NCBI GenBank assembly: GCA_937880805.1
Contig: CALGRR010000131.1
Coordinates: 43,437-107,436 of the forward strand
Source of the DNA: an uncultured Clostridia bacterium
Lineage (GTDB): Bacteria; Bacillota; Clostridia; Oscillospirales; Acutalibacteraceae
Direction: 5' to 3'
DNA: 64,000 nt
Shown: positions 1-8,989 of the stretch, piece after piece
Layout: the number at the start of each line of letters is the position of its first letter
How positions within the stretch are numbered: position 1 is the stretch's first letter
The notes under the pieces: generated by a model
What the model was told of the DNA's origin: nothing
Database searches by the model: none
The model's input: the letters and a program-made list of their open reading frames with translations, nothing else
Translations under genes and position numbers: made by a program

Positions 1-2
1 TG

Positions 3-863
3 ACCTACACCGCAAAACCCAATGTTTATGCGGGAATTGCTGCCTGGCTTCTCGGAATACCCGTTATAAGTAATGTTACGGGATTCGGCAGTGTGCTTAA
101 CGAGGGCGGCTTTGTGCAGAAGCTTGTAATGGAAATGTTCAGGTTTTCATTCCGCCGTTCAGCCTGTGTTATGTTTCAGAATTCAACCAATATGAAGCTT
201 GCCGAAGAAACTGGAATGGTTAAGGGTGAGCACAGACTTATTCCCGGCTCGGGTGTAAATACCGAAAGATACCCGCTTCAGCCTTATCCCGATGGCGGTG
301 ACGGTAAGAACAGCGAAAAGGTTGTTTTCAATTATATGGGCAGAATTCTTCACGATAAAGGCGTTGACGATTATATCGAGGCCGCAAAAAGGATAAAAGC
401 CGAATATCCCAGCACAGAATTCAATATGCTCGGATTTATTGAGCCCACCGAAATACACTATGAAAAACTTCTTTCGGAGCTTGAAGAAAAGGGCATAATA
501 AAATACAGAGGCAGCCAAAAAGACATAAAGCCCTTTGTTGCCGCTTCGCACGCAACAATTCATCCCTCAACCTACGGAGAAGGTATGAGCAATGTGCTCT
601 TGGAAAGTGCATCAAGCGGCAGACCCATTATCTCAACCGATAATCCCGGCTGTCAGGAAACTTTTATCGACGGCGAAACAGGTCTTCTCTATCACGGCGG
701 AGATGTTGATGCTCTCTGCGAACAAATCAAAAAGTTCCTTGCTCTGCCCAACGAAGAAAGAAAATCAATGGGCAAAAAAGGCAGAGAATATATAAAAGAA
801 AACTTCTCACGCAAAAAAGTTATTGAAGCGTATCTTGAAAAAATCAACGCTTTGTGTAAGTAA
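3..863 (+). CDS. Glycosyltransferase family 4 (5' end outside window)
   Basis: Predicted cytoplasmic GT-B glycosyltransferase that adds a sugar to the lipid-linked repeat unit of the surface polysaccharide. The reading frame is open from base 3, so the N-terminal part lies outside the window; the GTG at 93 is internal, since the upstream codons (TYTAKPNVYAGIAAW) match the acceptor-side domain of CapM/PglA-like enzymes. The C-terminal donor domain shows HDKGVDDYIEAA, a HPSTYGEGMSNVLLE segment and the retaining-enzyme E-x7-E pair (E-GMSNVLL-E), followed by SGRPIISTDNPG. The next gene starts 12 bases downstream, so the two are very likely co-transcribed. The family is clear; donor and acceptor are not predictable. 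Confidence 0.88.
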   Translation, partial: TYTAKPNVYAGIAAWLLGIPVISNVTGFGSVLNEGGFVQKLVMEMFRFSFRRSACVMFQNSTNMKLAEETGMVKGEHRLIPGSGVNTERYPLQPYPDGGDGKNSEKVVFNYMGRILHDKGVDDYIEAAKRIKAEYPSTEFNMLGFIEPTEIHYEKLLSELEEKGIIKYRGSQKDIKPFVAASHATIHPSTYGEGMSNVLLESASSGRPIISTDNPGCQETFIDGETGLLYHGGDVDALCEQIKKFLALPNEERKSMGKKGREYIKENFSRKKVIEAYLEKINALCK

Positions 864-875
864 GGGAGTAAAGCT

Positions 876-2201
876 ATGTTTAAAAATCTTTATGAAAAAA
901 TTCTCGCTAAAGAAGAAAAAATTTCACTTGTAGGTCTTGGCTATGTGGGAATGCCTATTGCCGTTGCATTTGCCAAAAAGGTTGATGTTATAGGCTATGA
1001 CCTCAACGCAAAGAAGATTGAGCTTTATAAAAGCGGCGTTGACCCCACTCTCGAAGTAGGGGACGAAGCAATAAAGAACACAACAGTTGAATTCACCTGC
1101 GATGAAACAAAGCTCCGTGAGGCAAAGTTCCACATTGTTGCAGTTCCCACTCCCGTTAACGATGACCACACACCCGACCTCACTCCCGTTGAGGGTGCAA
1201 GCCGAATTCTCGGCAGAAACCTCACAAAGGGTTCGGTTGTTGTTTTTGAATCAACCGTTTATCCCGGTGTTACCGAGGATATTTGTGTTCCCATTCTCGA
1301 AAAGGAATCGGGTCTTAAATGCGGAGTTGATTTCAAAATCGGCTATTCTCCCGAGAGAATAAATCCCGGTGACAAGGTACACAGACTTGAAACCATCGTT
1401 AAAATCGTTTCCGGTATGGATGCTGAAACTCTCAATATTGTTGCAAAGGTTTATGAGCTTGTTGTTGAAGCGGGCGTTCACCGTGCGGAAAGCATCAAGG
1501 TTGCTGAAGCTGCAAAGGTTATTGAAAACAGCCAGCGTGATATAAACATCGCATTTATGAATGAGCTTTCAATCATTTTCAACAAGATGGGAATTGACAC
1601 AAAGGCAGTTCTTGAAGCCGCAGGCACAAAATGGAACTTCCTTAAATTCTTCCCGGGTCTTGTGGGCGGACACTGCATCGGCGTTGACCCCTATTATCTT
1701 ACATATAAAGCAGAGCAGCTCGGCTATCACAGCCAGGTTATTCTTGCAGGCAGACGCATCAACGACGATATGGGCAAGTATGTTGCAGAAAACGTTGTTA
1801 AAAAGCTCATTGCCGCAGGCAAGAATGTTAAGGATGCAAAGGTTGCAATCCTCGGCTTCACCTTCAAGGAAAACTGCCCCGATACCCGAAACACAAGAGT
1901 TATCGATATTATAAATGAGCTTGCCGAATACGGCATAACTCCCGCTGTTTCCGACCCCGTTGCAGATGCAGAAGAGGGTAAACAGCATTACGGAATCGAA
2001 TTCGTTGATATTAACACTATCAAAGATATGGATGCAGTTATCATTGCAGTAGGTCACACGGAGTTTATGAGCTTTGCAATGAACGATATTGATTCATTTT
2101 TTGCAAACGGCGATAATTCAGGCAAGGTTCTTGTTGATGTTAAGGGCGTGCTTGACAGAAAGACCTACACAGAAGCGGGCTATCAGTACTGGAGGCTTTA
2201 A
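876..2201 (+). CDS. tviB: UDP-N-acetylhexosamine 6-dehydrogenase, TviB/WbpO-like
   Basis: Predicted NAD-dependent oxidation of UDP-GlcNAc (or UDP-GalNAc) at C6 to the uronic acid in the cytoplasm. The 441-residue protein has the Rossmann motif GLGYVGMP near residue 20, a central NSQRDINIAFMNEL helix, and the catalytic cysteine at residue 267 in GGHCIGVDPYY, then a C-terminal UDP-binding domain with GFTFKENCPDTRNTR. The VDPYYLT form after the cysteine and the overall length fit the Vi-polysaccharide TviB/WbpO branch rather than UDP-glucose dehydrogenase. A TviC-like epimerase starts 2 bases after the stop, the same pairing as in the Vi antigen pathway. Start ATG is preceded by a GGGAG ribosome site. 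Confidence 0.88.
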   Translation: MFKNLYEKILAKEEKISLVGLGYVGMPIAVAFAKKVDVIGYDLNAKKIELYKSGVDPTLEVGDEAIKNTTVEFTCDETKLREAKFHIVAVPTPVNDDHTPDLTPVEGASRILGRNLTKGSVVVFESTVYPGVTEDICVPILEKESGLKCGVDFKIGYSPERINPGDKVHRLETIVKIVSGMDAETLNIVAKVYELVVEAGVHRAESIKVAEAAKVIENSQRDINIAFMNELSIIFNKMGIDTKAVLEAAGTKWNFLKFFPGLVGGHCIGVDPYYLTYKAEQLGYHSQVILAGRRINDDMGKYVAENVVKKLIAAGKNVKDAKVAILGFTFKENCPDTRNTRVIDIINELAEYGITPAVSDPVADAEEGKQHYGIEFVDINTIKDMDAVIIAVGHTEFMSFAMNDIDSFFANGDNSGKVLVDVKGVLDRKTYTEAGYQYWRL

Positions 2202-2203
2202 TA

Positions 2204-3178
2204 ATGGGTTACAGACATCTTGTTTTTCCCGAAAATTCACTTTTTCTCGTAACGGGCGGTGCGGGCTTCATAGGCTCAAACCTCTGCGAAGCCATTCTTG
2301 AAATGGGATACAGAGTACGCTGCCTTGACGATTTATCAACAGGTTCGCAAAAAAATGTTGATATGTTCCTCTCAAACCCCAACTATGAATTCATAAAGGG
2401 CGACATCAAAGACCTTGACGTTTGTATGAAAGCCTGCGAGGGTGTTGACTACGTTCTTAATCAGGCTGCATGGGGAAGTGTTCCCAGAAGCATTGAAATG
2501 CCTCTTTTTTACTGTGCAAACAATATAAGCGGCACTCTCAATATGCTTGAGGCCGCAAGACAGAACGGCGTTAAAAAGTTTGTTTACGCATCATCGTCAT
2601 CCGTTTACGGCGATGAACCCAACCTTCCCAAAAAGGAGGGCAGAGAAGGCAATCTTCTCTCCCCCTACGCTCTCACCAAGAGATGCGATGAGGAATGGGC
2701 AAAGCAATATACAAAGCACTACGGTCTTGACACCTACGGAATGCGTTATTTCAACGTTTTCGGCAGACGCCAGACTCCCGACGGTGCATATGCCGCAGTT
2801 ATTCCCAAATTCATAAAAATGCTTATAAACGGCGAAACTCCCACCATCAACGGTGACGGTAAGCAAAGCCGTGACTTCACATATATTGAAAATGTTATCG
2901 AAGCAAATCTCAAGGCCTGCCTTGCACCTCACGAGGCTGCGGGCGAAGCGTTCAACATTGCCTACGGCGGCAGAGAATATCTTATTGATATTTATTACGG
3001 TTTAACCAAGGCTCTGAATGTTGATATTGAGCCGAATTTCGGACCCGACCGTGCAGGCGACATCAAGCACAGCAACGCCGATATTTCAAAAGCAAAAGAG
3101 CTTCTCGGCTATGAGCCCGAATGGAGCTTTGAAAGAGGAATTGAAGCCGCAATCGAATGGTATAAAGAGAATTTATGA
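2204..3178 (+). CDS. tviC: UDP-N-acetylglucosaminuronate 4-epimerase, TviC/WbpP-like SDR
   Basis: Extended short-chain dehydrogenase predicted to epimerise UDP-GlcNAcA to UDP-GalNAcA at C4. The N-terminal extension before the glycine-rich loop (VTGGAGFIGSNL), the SSSVYG serine stretch and the YALTK catalytic pair (Tyr155, Lys159) are visible. RYFNVFGRRQTPDGAYAAVIP is the sugar-binding region typical of the TviC/WbpP/Gne group. The 324-residue length is normal. It follows the dehydrogenase directly, so the pair would supply an acidic amino sugar for the polymer. A plain UDP-GlcNAc/GalNAc 4-epimerase activity is the main alternative. Confidence 0.86.
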   Translation: MGYRHLVFPENSLFLVTGGAGFIGSNLCEAILEMGYRVRCLDDLSTGSQKNVDMFLSNPNYEFIKGDIKDLDVCMKACEGVDYVLNQAAWGSVPRSIEMPLFYCANNISGTLNMLEAARQNGVKKFVYASSSSVYGDEPNLPKKEGREGNLLSPYALTKRCDEEWAKQYTKHYGLDTYGMRYFNVFGRRQTPDGAYAAVIPKFIKMLINGETPTINGDGKQSRDFTYIENVIEANLKACLAPHEAAGEAFNIAYGGREYLIDIYYGLTKALNVDIEPNFGPDRAGDIKHSNADISKAKELLGYEPEWSFERGIEAAIEWYKENL

Positions 3179-4287
3179 ATACAATAATTTATTACGGCGG
3201 ATTCACTCTGCCCGATAAAAGTGCATCGGCAAACAGAGTTGTTTCAAACGGAAAGCTTTTTGATAAGCTCGGATACAAAACGGTTTTCATCGGCACTTCA
3301 GAGGATTCCTTTGAGGGTTTAAGACCCGTTGAAGGCTGTGATGATATGTTTGAGCACGCTCACCCGAAATCAACCAAGGAATGGCTGAAGCATATGCTGA
3401 GCGTTGAGCATATTGAAGCTGTTATGAAGAATTACAGCGATGTTAAAAAAATAATTCTTTATAACGTGCCGATGTTCACTCTTATGAAAGCAAAGAAAGT
3501 TTTTTCAAAGAGAAACATCGAAGTCTGCTATGACTGTGCTGAATGGACAAAGTATACCGACGGTTCGCTTTCAAAAAGACTTTTTAAGATATTTGACGAA
3601 TTTCTCATAAGCAATTTTGCTCACAAGGTTGCCGACGGTATAATTGCCATAAGCTCAATGATGGAGAAAAAATACAAAAAGGCAAAAAAACTCCTCACTC
3701 TTCCGCCGCTTGTTGACATCAATGACCGTATATGGCATCAGCAGCCCGAAAATCACGAGGGCGTTTTTGAATTCTGCTTTGCAGGTTTGCCCGACGGTAA
3801 AAAGGAAAGTATTGATAAGATTGTTGAGGCATTCTGCAATATAAACAAAAAAAACACTCATCTTCGCATTATCGGTATCACCGAAAGTGAATTCAATAAT
3901 ATTAATCCCGAGTGCTTTATCCCCAAAAATGTGCGTAATAAAATCACATTTACGGGAAGGTTGTCCCACGAAGAAACAATAAAATCTATTCTCGGATGCG
4001 ACTGCTATATATTCATCCGCCGTTCCGATAAACGCAACAATGCAGGTTTCCCGACAAAATTCGCAGAAAGCTTCACCTGCGGTGTTCCGATAATTACAAC
4101 CGATGTCAGCGACGTCGGCGAATATATCAGAAAAAGCGGCAAAGGCAGTCTTTTAACGGATATGACAACAGAACGCATATCCGAAGCAATGCTTTATCAG
4201 ATTGAAAATAAATCTGATGATAAAGCCCTCAACACAACATTTCATTATGAAACATTCATTCAGCCGACAGAAAACTGGCTGAAATAA
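3175..4287 (+). CDS. Glycosyltransferase, GT4-like
   Basis: 370-residue GT-B type glycosyltransferase whose ATGA start overlaps the stop of the epimerase gene, indicating translational coupling. The N-terminal half begins IIYYGGFTLPDKSASANR; the C-terminal half has FAGLPDGKKESIDKIVEAF (start of the donor domain) and the nucleotide-sugar site GFPTKFAESFTCGVPIIT with one glutamate of the usual acidic pair. Similar proteins are found in capsule loci of Clostridia and Bacteroidota. The substrate cannot be named. No signal peptide or membrane span, so it acts on the inner face of the membrane. Confidence 0.8.
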   Translation: MNTIIYYGGFTLPDKSASANRVVSNGKLFDKLGYKTVFIGTSEDSFEGLRPVEGCDDMFEHAHPKSTKEWLKHMLSVEHIEAVMKNYSDVKKIILYNVPMFTLMKAKKVFSKRNIEVCYDCAEWTKYTDGSLSKRLFKIFDEFLISNFAHKVADGIIAISSMMEKKYKKAKKLLTLPPLVDINDRIWHQQPENHEGVFEFCFAGLPDGKKESIDKIVEAFCNINKKNTHLRIIGITESEFNNINPECFIPKNVRNKITFTGRLSHEETIKSILGCDCYIFIRRSDKRNNAGFPTKFAESFTCGVPIITTDVSDVGEYIRKSGKGSLLTDMTTERISEAMLYQIENKSDDKALNTTFHYETFIQPTENWLK

Positions 4288-4308
4288 AAAATCTAAAGGG
4301 GGGAAAAG

Positions 4309-5526
4309 ATGTTCAAAAACGTGCTCTCGCTCGGTTTTATTCAAAAGATCGCCGTGCTTTATCTTGTTATATGGACAATCTCTCCGCCTCTTCAGGTAGA
4401 CACAGTTTACCGAATCGTCGCTCTCGTATGTGCCGTGCTGTGGGTAGCAATATGGTTTGTCAGAGAAAATCCGATAACCCTCGGCAAGGAGCAAATCGGT
4501 GCAATTTTCTTTCTGGTTGCGGTTATGGTGGTTGTTTATTTTGAAAGATATGACTTTTCTGCTCTTATAAAGCAAATTGCGCTTATTATGCTTGTTATCT
4601 GTTTTATGATGACATATTTCTATGATGACAAATGGGATGAGCTTGCCGGCATTGTTCCGATTGTTCTCATTCTTCTGACAATATGGAATTACAAAACCTT
4701 CAGCATTCTTATAGAAGACCACACCATTGCACGACTTCTCGTTCGTGACGACGAAGCAACATATGATTATCTCAGGCAGGGCATCGGCGGCTATAGCCTT
4801 ATTTATCCTCAGGTTTGCATTTCTCCCCTTATTGTTGCCTGGACCTTCAAGGCTTTAAAAAACAACAAGCTTTTATTTGCTGTCGGCGTAGTATGGGCAT
4901 ATACATTTGTGAGAGTCCTTGAATTGGCAGGTTATTCGATAGCTCTCTTTGCAAGTGCAATAGGACTTATACTTCTGGTTTTTTACAGAGGCAAAAACAT
5001 TATCCCTGCGTTTATCGTTACAATTCTGGCGTTTGCCGCAATTATGGCTGCAATCCTGTATATTCAACCGTTCCGTGAATGGATACTCGAAACATTTGAC
5101 GGCACCGCTGTTGCAAGAAAAGTAAACGACCTTGTTTCAACATCGGAAACGGGCGTTACGGGCGACTCCATTCAGGTCAGAATCAACGCTTATTTAAACA
5201 GCCTTTCAGATATGCTCAAATATCCTATTATCGGCTCTCTTTGGCATGAAAGCGGCGGCGGACACTCTGCTCTTATGGATATCACAGCAAAATACGGTTG
5301 GCTTGGCGGATATGCCTTTGCAATGATGATTTATCACGTTCCCCTTCACTACAAGCATCATTTCAACAATAAATTTATCTTGTCAGCCGCCAACGCAACC
5401 CTCATCACGCTGATGTTTGTTTCGTTGTTTGATTCATTCAATTATTCATTCTCCTGTATGGTTATGATTGTTTCGTCTCTTTTATTTGAAGATATTATTA
5501 AATGGACCGGAGCTGAAAAAACATGA
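4309..5526 (+). CDS. Wzy-like polysaccharide polymerase / O-antigen ligase family
   Basis: 405-residue integral membrane protein with about ten hydrophobic segments, preceded by an excellent AAAGGGGGG ribosome site. A long hydrophilic loop around residues 260-320 is followed by GGGHSALMDITAKYGWLGG, which matches the H-x-x-x-(8-12)-G-x-x-G signature of the O-antigen polymerase/ligase superfamily. The predicted role is joining lipid-linked repeat units on the outer face of the membrane. Its presence implies a flippase, which is not in this window, while an ABC exporter is present further downstream. It overlaps the next gene by 4 bases. Confidence 0.8.
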   Translation: MFKNVLSLGFIQKIAVLYLVIWTISPPLQVDTVYRIVALVCAVLWVAIWFVRENPITLGKEQIGAIFFLVAVMVVVYFERYDFSALIKQIALIMLVICFMMTYFYDDKWDELAGIVPIVLILLTIWNYKTFSILIEDHTIARLLVRDDEATYDYLRQGIGGYSLIYPQVCISPLIVAWTFKALKNNKLLFAVGVVWAYTFVRVLELAGYSIALFASAIGLILLVFYRGKNIIPAFIVTILAFAAIMAAILYIQPFREWILETFDGTAVARKVNDLVSTSETGVTGDSIQVRINAYLNSLSDMLKYPIIGSLWHESGGGHSALMDITAKYGWLGGYAFAMMIYHVPLHYKHHFNNKFILSAANATLITLMFVSLFDSFNYSFSCMVMIVSSLLFEDIIKWTGAEKT

Positions 5527-6779
5527 AGGTTTTATGGACAGTTAATTTAATACCTGCCGCAGTTTCGGTTAAGCTCGGAAAAAAATCCGAGGTTCTCGGC
5601 GGATGGGTTGAATCCATGGCTGAACAGCTCAGCAAAAACAGCGATGTTGAGCTCGGTATCGTGTGCAAATGCGAAGAAAATCTCAGCTTTTGCGAAACGA
5701 TTGACGGTGTAACATATCTCAGCCTTTACTATACCTCTTCAACTTCTCTTGCTGAGCTTGAAGCAAAATGTGATAAGATTGTTTCGGATTTCAAGCCCGA
5801 TATTATAAACATTGAAGGCACAGAGTTTCTTCACGCAAGAGCAATGCAGCTCACCGCAAAAAAACGCGGTATTCCCGCCGTTGTTTCTCTTCAGGGAATT
5901 CTCAACGGGCAATATGCCTATCAGTGCGGTCAGCTTCCCATTGACGATATGATGTTTTCAAAATCACTGACAGAAATCTTTTCTGCCTGGATTATGCATC
6001 TTCGCAAAACAAAATGGTATAAGCCCCGTATGAAATCCGAAAAAGAAATAATAGAAAATGCCGACTATATTCTCGGCAGAACAACCTGGGACAGAGCACA
6101 TTCCTATGCAATAAATCCAGGTGCAAAGTATTACCCCTGCAGCCGAATTCTCCGCAAACCGTTCTATGAAGAAAAATGGAGCATTGAAAAGGCTGAAAGG
6201 CATTCAATTTATATAGGCAACGGCTACAGTGCACTCAAGGGTGTTCACTTTGTTGTTATGGCACTCCCCTATCTGATAAGAGAATATCCCGATGTCAAGG
6301 TTTATGTTGCAGGCTACAAGCCCTATCAGGAAAATGACAAGCGTTCATTCCTCAAAAAGGGCTACGCCGCATATCTCAAAAAACTCATATACGACCTCGG
6401 TGTGCAGGAACATATCGAATTTACAGGTCCTCTCAAGGCACAGCAGGTTGCCGAAAGGCTCTCAAAGGTCAATGCATATGTATTATGCTCAACAGTTGAA
6501 AACAGCCCAAACACCCTCGGCGAAGCAATGATGGTGGGCACGCCCTGCGTTTCGGCCTATGTGGGCGGCGTTTCCGATATGGCAGAAGACGGCAAGGAAG
6601 CCCTCTTCTACAGAAATGATGACCCAAAGCTTCTTGCGTGGAATTTAAAGCGTGTATTTGACAGCGATGAACTTGCTCTCTCACTTTCCGAAGCAGGTAA
6701 GAAAAAGGCACTCATTACCCACAACGCCGAAAGAAACGCACAACTGCTTATTGATGCTTATACAGACATTTTGGAGTAA
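5523..6779 (+). CDS. Glycosyltransferase family 4
   Basis: 418-residue GT4 enzyme with the acceptor domain starting VLWTVNLIPA and a donor domain holding ALKGVHFVVMALPYL, EFTGPL and the E-x7-E pair in VENSPNTLGEAMMVGTP. The start (ATGA) overlaps the polymerase stop. Its stop codon TAA at 6777-6779 lies inside the left terminal inverted repeat of the foldback element at 6773-7048. The ancestral C-terminus may therefore have been changed slightly by that insertion, although the domain looks complete. Confidence 0.87.
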   Translation: MKVLWTVNLIPAAVSVKLGKKSEVLGGWVESMAEQLSKNSDVELGIVCKCEENLSFCETIDGVTYLSLYYTSSTSLAELEAKCDKIVSDFKPDIINIEGTEFLHARAMQLTAKKRGIPAVVSLQGILNGQYAYQCGQLPIDDMMFSKSLTEIFSAWIMHLRKTKWYKPRMKSEKEIIENADYILGRTTWDRAHSYAINPGAKYYPCSRILRKPFYEEKWSIEKAERHSIYIGNGYSALKGVHFVVMALPYLIREYPDVKVYVAGYKPYQENDKRSFLKKGYAAYLKKLIYDLGVQEHIEFTGPLKAQQVAERLSKVNAYVLCSTVENSPNTLGEAMMVGTPCVSAYVGGVSDMAEDGKEALFYRNDDPKLLAWNLKRVFDSDELALSLSEAGKKKALITHNAERNAQLLIDAYTDILE

Positions 6780-7048
6780 CGGAATAATCCAAACTATGCC
6801 TGAAAGCGGTTATTTTTAACGCTTTTCGGCGTTTCGGGATTGAAAGGCGTTAGCCTTCCTGCTCCCTCAATCGCCAAAAATCATTTTAAAATCTTCCGCT
6901 TTCAGGTCGAAGATTTTTTATCGTGGGGATTTTTGGCTTGTCAAGGCACAAAACGGAGCAAATCCTCGACGGATTTGCGAGTATTTTAACGAAGAAAAGG
7001 CGGAAATCATCCGATAAAAAACACAGTTCGGATTAATTCCGTTACTCC
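6773..7048. mobile_element. 276-bp foldback, MITE-like element with terminal inverted repeats
   Basis: The ends GGAGTAACGGAATAATCC (left) and GGATTAATTCCGTTACTCC (right) are inverted copies with one inserted base and, continued inward, about 25 nearly matching bases. Between them is no gene but nested stem-loops. One is GATTGA...TCAATC around the perfect AAGGC/GCCTT hairpin near 6841-6875. A second, longer arm pairs GCCAAAAATC with GATTTTTGGC and, inside it, AAAATCTTC with GAAGATTTT. The left repeat carries the stop codon of the upstream glycosyltransferase, and the right repeat ends next to the GGAGGAG ribosome site of the next gene. No clear target duplication is seen. A non-autonomous transposable element fits best; a structured intergenic RNA is the alternative. 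Confidence 0.68.
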
Positions 7049-7062
7049 GGAGGAGAAATAAT

Positions 7063-7992
7063 ATGAGTTACGCACCGATTATAATATTCGTATATAACCG
7101 TGCAGACCATTTTATCCAAGTGTATAATGCTCTCTCCGCCTGCAACGAAGCAAAAGATTCAGATCTTTTCATCTTCTCTGACGGTGCAAAAAACGAAGCA
7201 GGCAAAGAAAAGGTCAACGAAGTGCGTGCCGCCGTTGCGGCAATAAAGGATTCGGGCGATTTCAAATCCGTTACCGTTACAGAAAGTCCCTTTAATAAGG
7301 GGCTTGCCGCATCCGTTATCGCAGGGGTTACAGAAGTTATCAACAAATACGGCAGGGCAATCGTTGTTGAGGATGACTGCAAGGTTTCTCCGTTTTTCCT
7401 CAGCTTTATGAATAACGCTCTTGATTTCTACGAAAGCAACAAAAGAATCGGTTCAATCGCAGGCTACACTCCGATGATAGATTTACCCGATGATTATAAA
7501 AAAGATGTTTTCGCCGCATACCGTTCGTGCAGCTGGACCTGGGCAACCTGGAAAGACCGTTGGGACGGCGTTGACTGGGAACTTAAGGAAATGAAAGATT
7601 TCTATAATTCTCCCAAGCTTATCCGCCGACTCAACTCTAACGGCAGCGACAGATTTATGCGTCTTTACCGTCAGACAAAAGGTAACGGCAGCTCCTGGTC
7701 GGTTCGCTTCGGTGCACACCTTGTAAAAAATAATCTTCTTACGGTCTATCCGAGATTTTCATATAACAGCAATATCGGCTGCGATGAATCGGGTGTTCAC
7801 AGCAAATCGGAAGACAACGAAAAAATGCGTGTTGATTTGTCAAAAGCAATCGAAAATCCCGTTCTGACTGATGTTGATATTGACAGCAGAATTCAAAAAA
7901 TAATGAAAAAACATTATTCCTACGGCTTTGTTTCGGAAGCAAAGAAATTCATTGCAACTGTTTTAATTGTTATCAAAGAAAGATTGAGATAA
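7063..7992 (+). CDS. Glycosyltransferase, GT-A fold (GNT-I-like)
   Basis: 309-residue protein starting APIIIFVYNRADHF, a GT-A nucleotide-binding strand, with FSDGAKNEAGKEKV and the metal-binding acidic motif VVEDDCKVSPFF at about residues 103-114. The aromatic SCSWTWATWKDRWDG block is typical of bacterial sugar transferases related to the GNT-I family found in polysaccharide loci. It follows the foldback element and has a strong GGAGGAG ribosome site. Its activity is probably transfer of one sugar to the growing repeat unit; donor unknown. Confidence 0.78.
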   Translation: MSYAPIIIFVYNRADHFIQVYNALSACNEAKDSDLFIFSDGAKNEAGKEKVNEVRAAVAAIKDSGDFKSVTVTESPFNKGLAASVIAGVTEVINKYGRAIVVEDDCKVSPFFLSFMNNALDFYESNKRIGSIAGYTPMIDLPDDYKKDVFAAYRSCSWTWATWKDRWDGVDWELKEMKDFYNSPKLIRRLNSNGSDRFMRLYRQTKGNGSSWSVRFGAHLVKNNLLTVYPRFSYNSNIGCDESGVHSKSEDNEKMRVDLSKAIENPVLTDVDIDSRIQKIMKKHYSYGFVSEAKKFIATVLIVIKERLR

Positions 7993-7996
7993 GATA

Positions 7997-8989
7997 ATGG
8001 AAAATCAGGCTCTCATAAGCGTAATAATACCCGTTTATAACGTTGAAGAATACCTGCGTGAATGTGTTGACAGCGTTCTGAAACAGACATATGAGAATTT
8101 TGAAATAATTCTTGTTAATGACGGCTCAACGGATTCCTCGGGCGAAATCTGCGATGAATATGTTGATAAAGATGAGCGAATCACTGTTATTCATCAGAAG
8201 AACGGCGGACTTTCCGTCGCAAGAAACGCAGGACTTTCAGAGGCAAATGGCGATTATGTTTATTTCCTTGACAGCGATGATTATATCGCTGAAAATGCTC
8301 TTGAACTTCTTATTAAAATTGCAGAAAAAGATAACAGCGATATAGTTTTCTTTGATGCGGTTTCTTTTGCGGATACAAATGATTTCACCGTTAAGCAGAA
8401 CTACATAAGAAAAAACCGTTATCAAACAGACAGCGGTCTCAATATTTTCGCTCGGATGACTGAAAATAAGGAATTTCACAGTGCCGTACCCTTGCTTTTT
8501 ATAAGAAAAGATTTTTTGTCAGAGAGTAAAATAAGATTTGTTCCCGATATTCTTTATGAAGATATGGTATTCACATATCAACTTTTTTGCAAGGCATCAA
8601 CTGTTTCGCAGTGCTCTGATGCTCTTTACTATCGCAGATACCGTAAAAACTCAATAATGACCTCATCAAAAACAAAAAAACATTTTACAAGTTATATGGC
8701 AGTTTATCAATATAATTCAGAGTTTACAAATGAGCTTGATAAAAGCAACACAGCTGTATATGGGTATGTTTCCAGATGTGCCTTTAATCTTTTCAACGTT
8801 TTCGAAAAGCTTGATAAGAACGATAAAAAAAGTTGTAAAAACGAACTTAAGGTTTTCAAAAAAGACATTCTCGAAAAAAATGCATTCGGTAATACCGCAT
8901 TAAAAATGCGTTGCTACGGAAAAGTTTTCTGGTTTATTTATAAAATATTTGATAAAACAGTTGGCAGACTGTTGAAAGGAACAAGATGA
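7997..8989 (+). CDS. Glycosyltransferase family 2
   Basis: 330-residue inverting GT-A enzyme. ISVIIPVYNVEEYL opens the nucleotide-binding domain, VNDGSTDSSG follows, and the DxD-type metal site is YFLDSDDYI near residue 93. EDMVFTYQLF marks the acceptor-side region of this subfamily. The C-terminal third is Lys-rich and probably lies against the membrane. Only 4 bases separate it from the gene before, and it overlaps the next gene by 4 bases. It resembles the later GT2 genes at 11351 and 13455, so gene duplication within the locus is possible. Confidence 0.9.
   Translation: MENQALISVIIPVYNVEEYLRECVDSVLKQTYENFEIILVNDGSTDSSGEICDEYVDKDERITVIHQKNGGLSVARNAGLSEANGDYVYFLDSDDYIAENALELLIKIAEKDNSDIVFFDAVSFADTNDFTVKQNYIRKNRYQTDSGLNIFARMTENKEFHSAVPLLFIRKDFLSESKIRFVPDILYEDMVFTYQLFCKASTVSQCSDALYYRRYRKNSIMTSSKTKKHFTSYMAVYQYNSEFTNELDKSNTAVYGYVSRCAFNLFNVFEKLDKNDKKSCKNELKVFKKDILEKNAFGNTALKMRCYGKVFWFIYKIFDKTVGRLLKGTR

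Noticed and set aside
1569..2057. 162-codon minus-strand frame inside the dehydrogenase gene
   Set aside because: Shadow of the strongly supported TviB-like frame.
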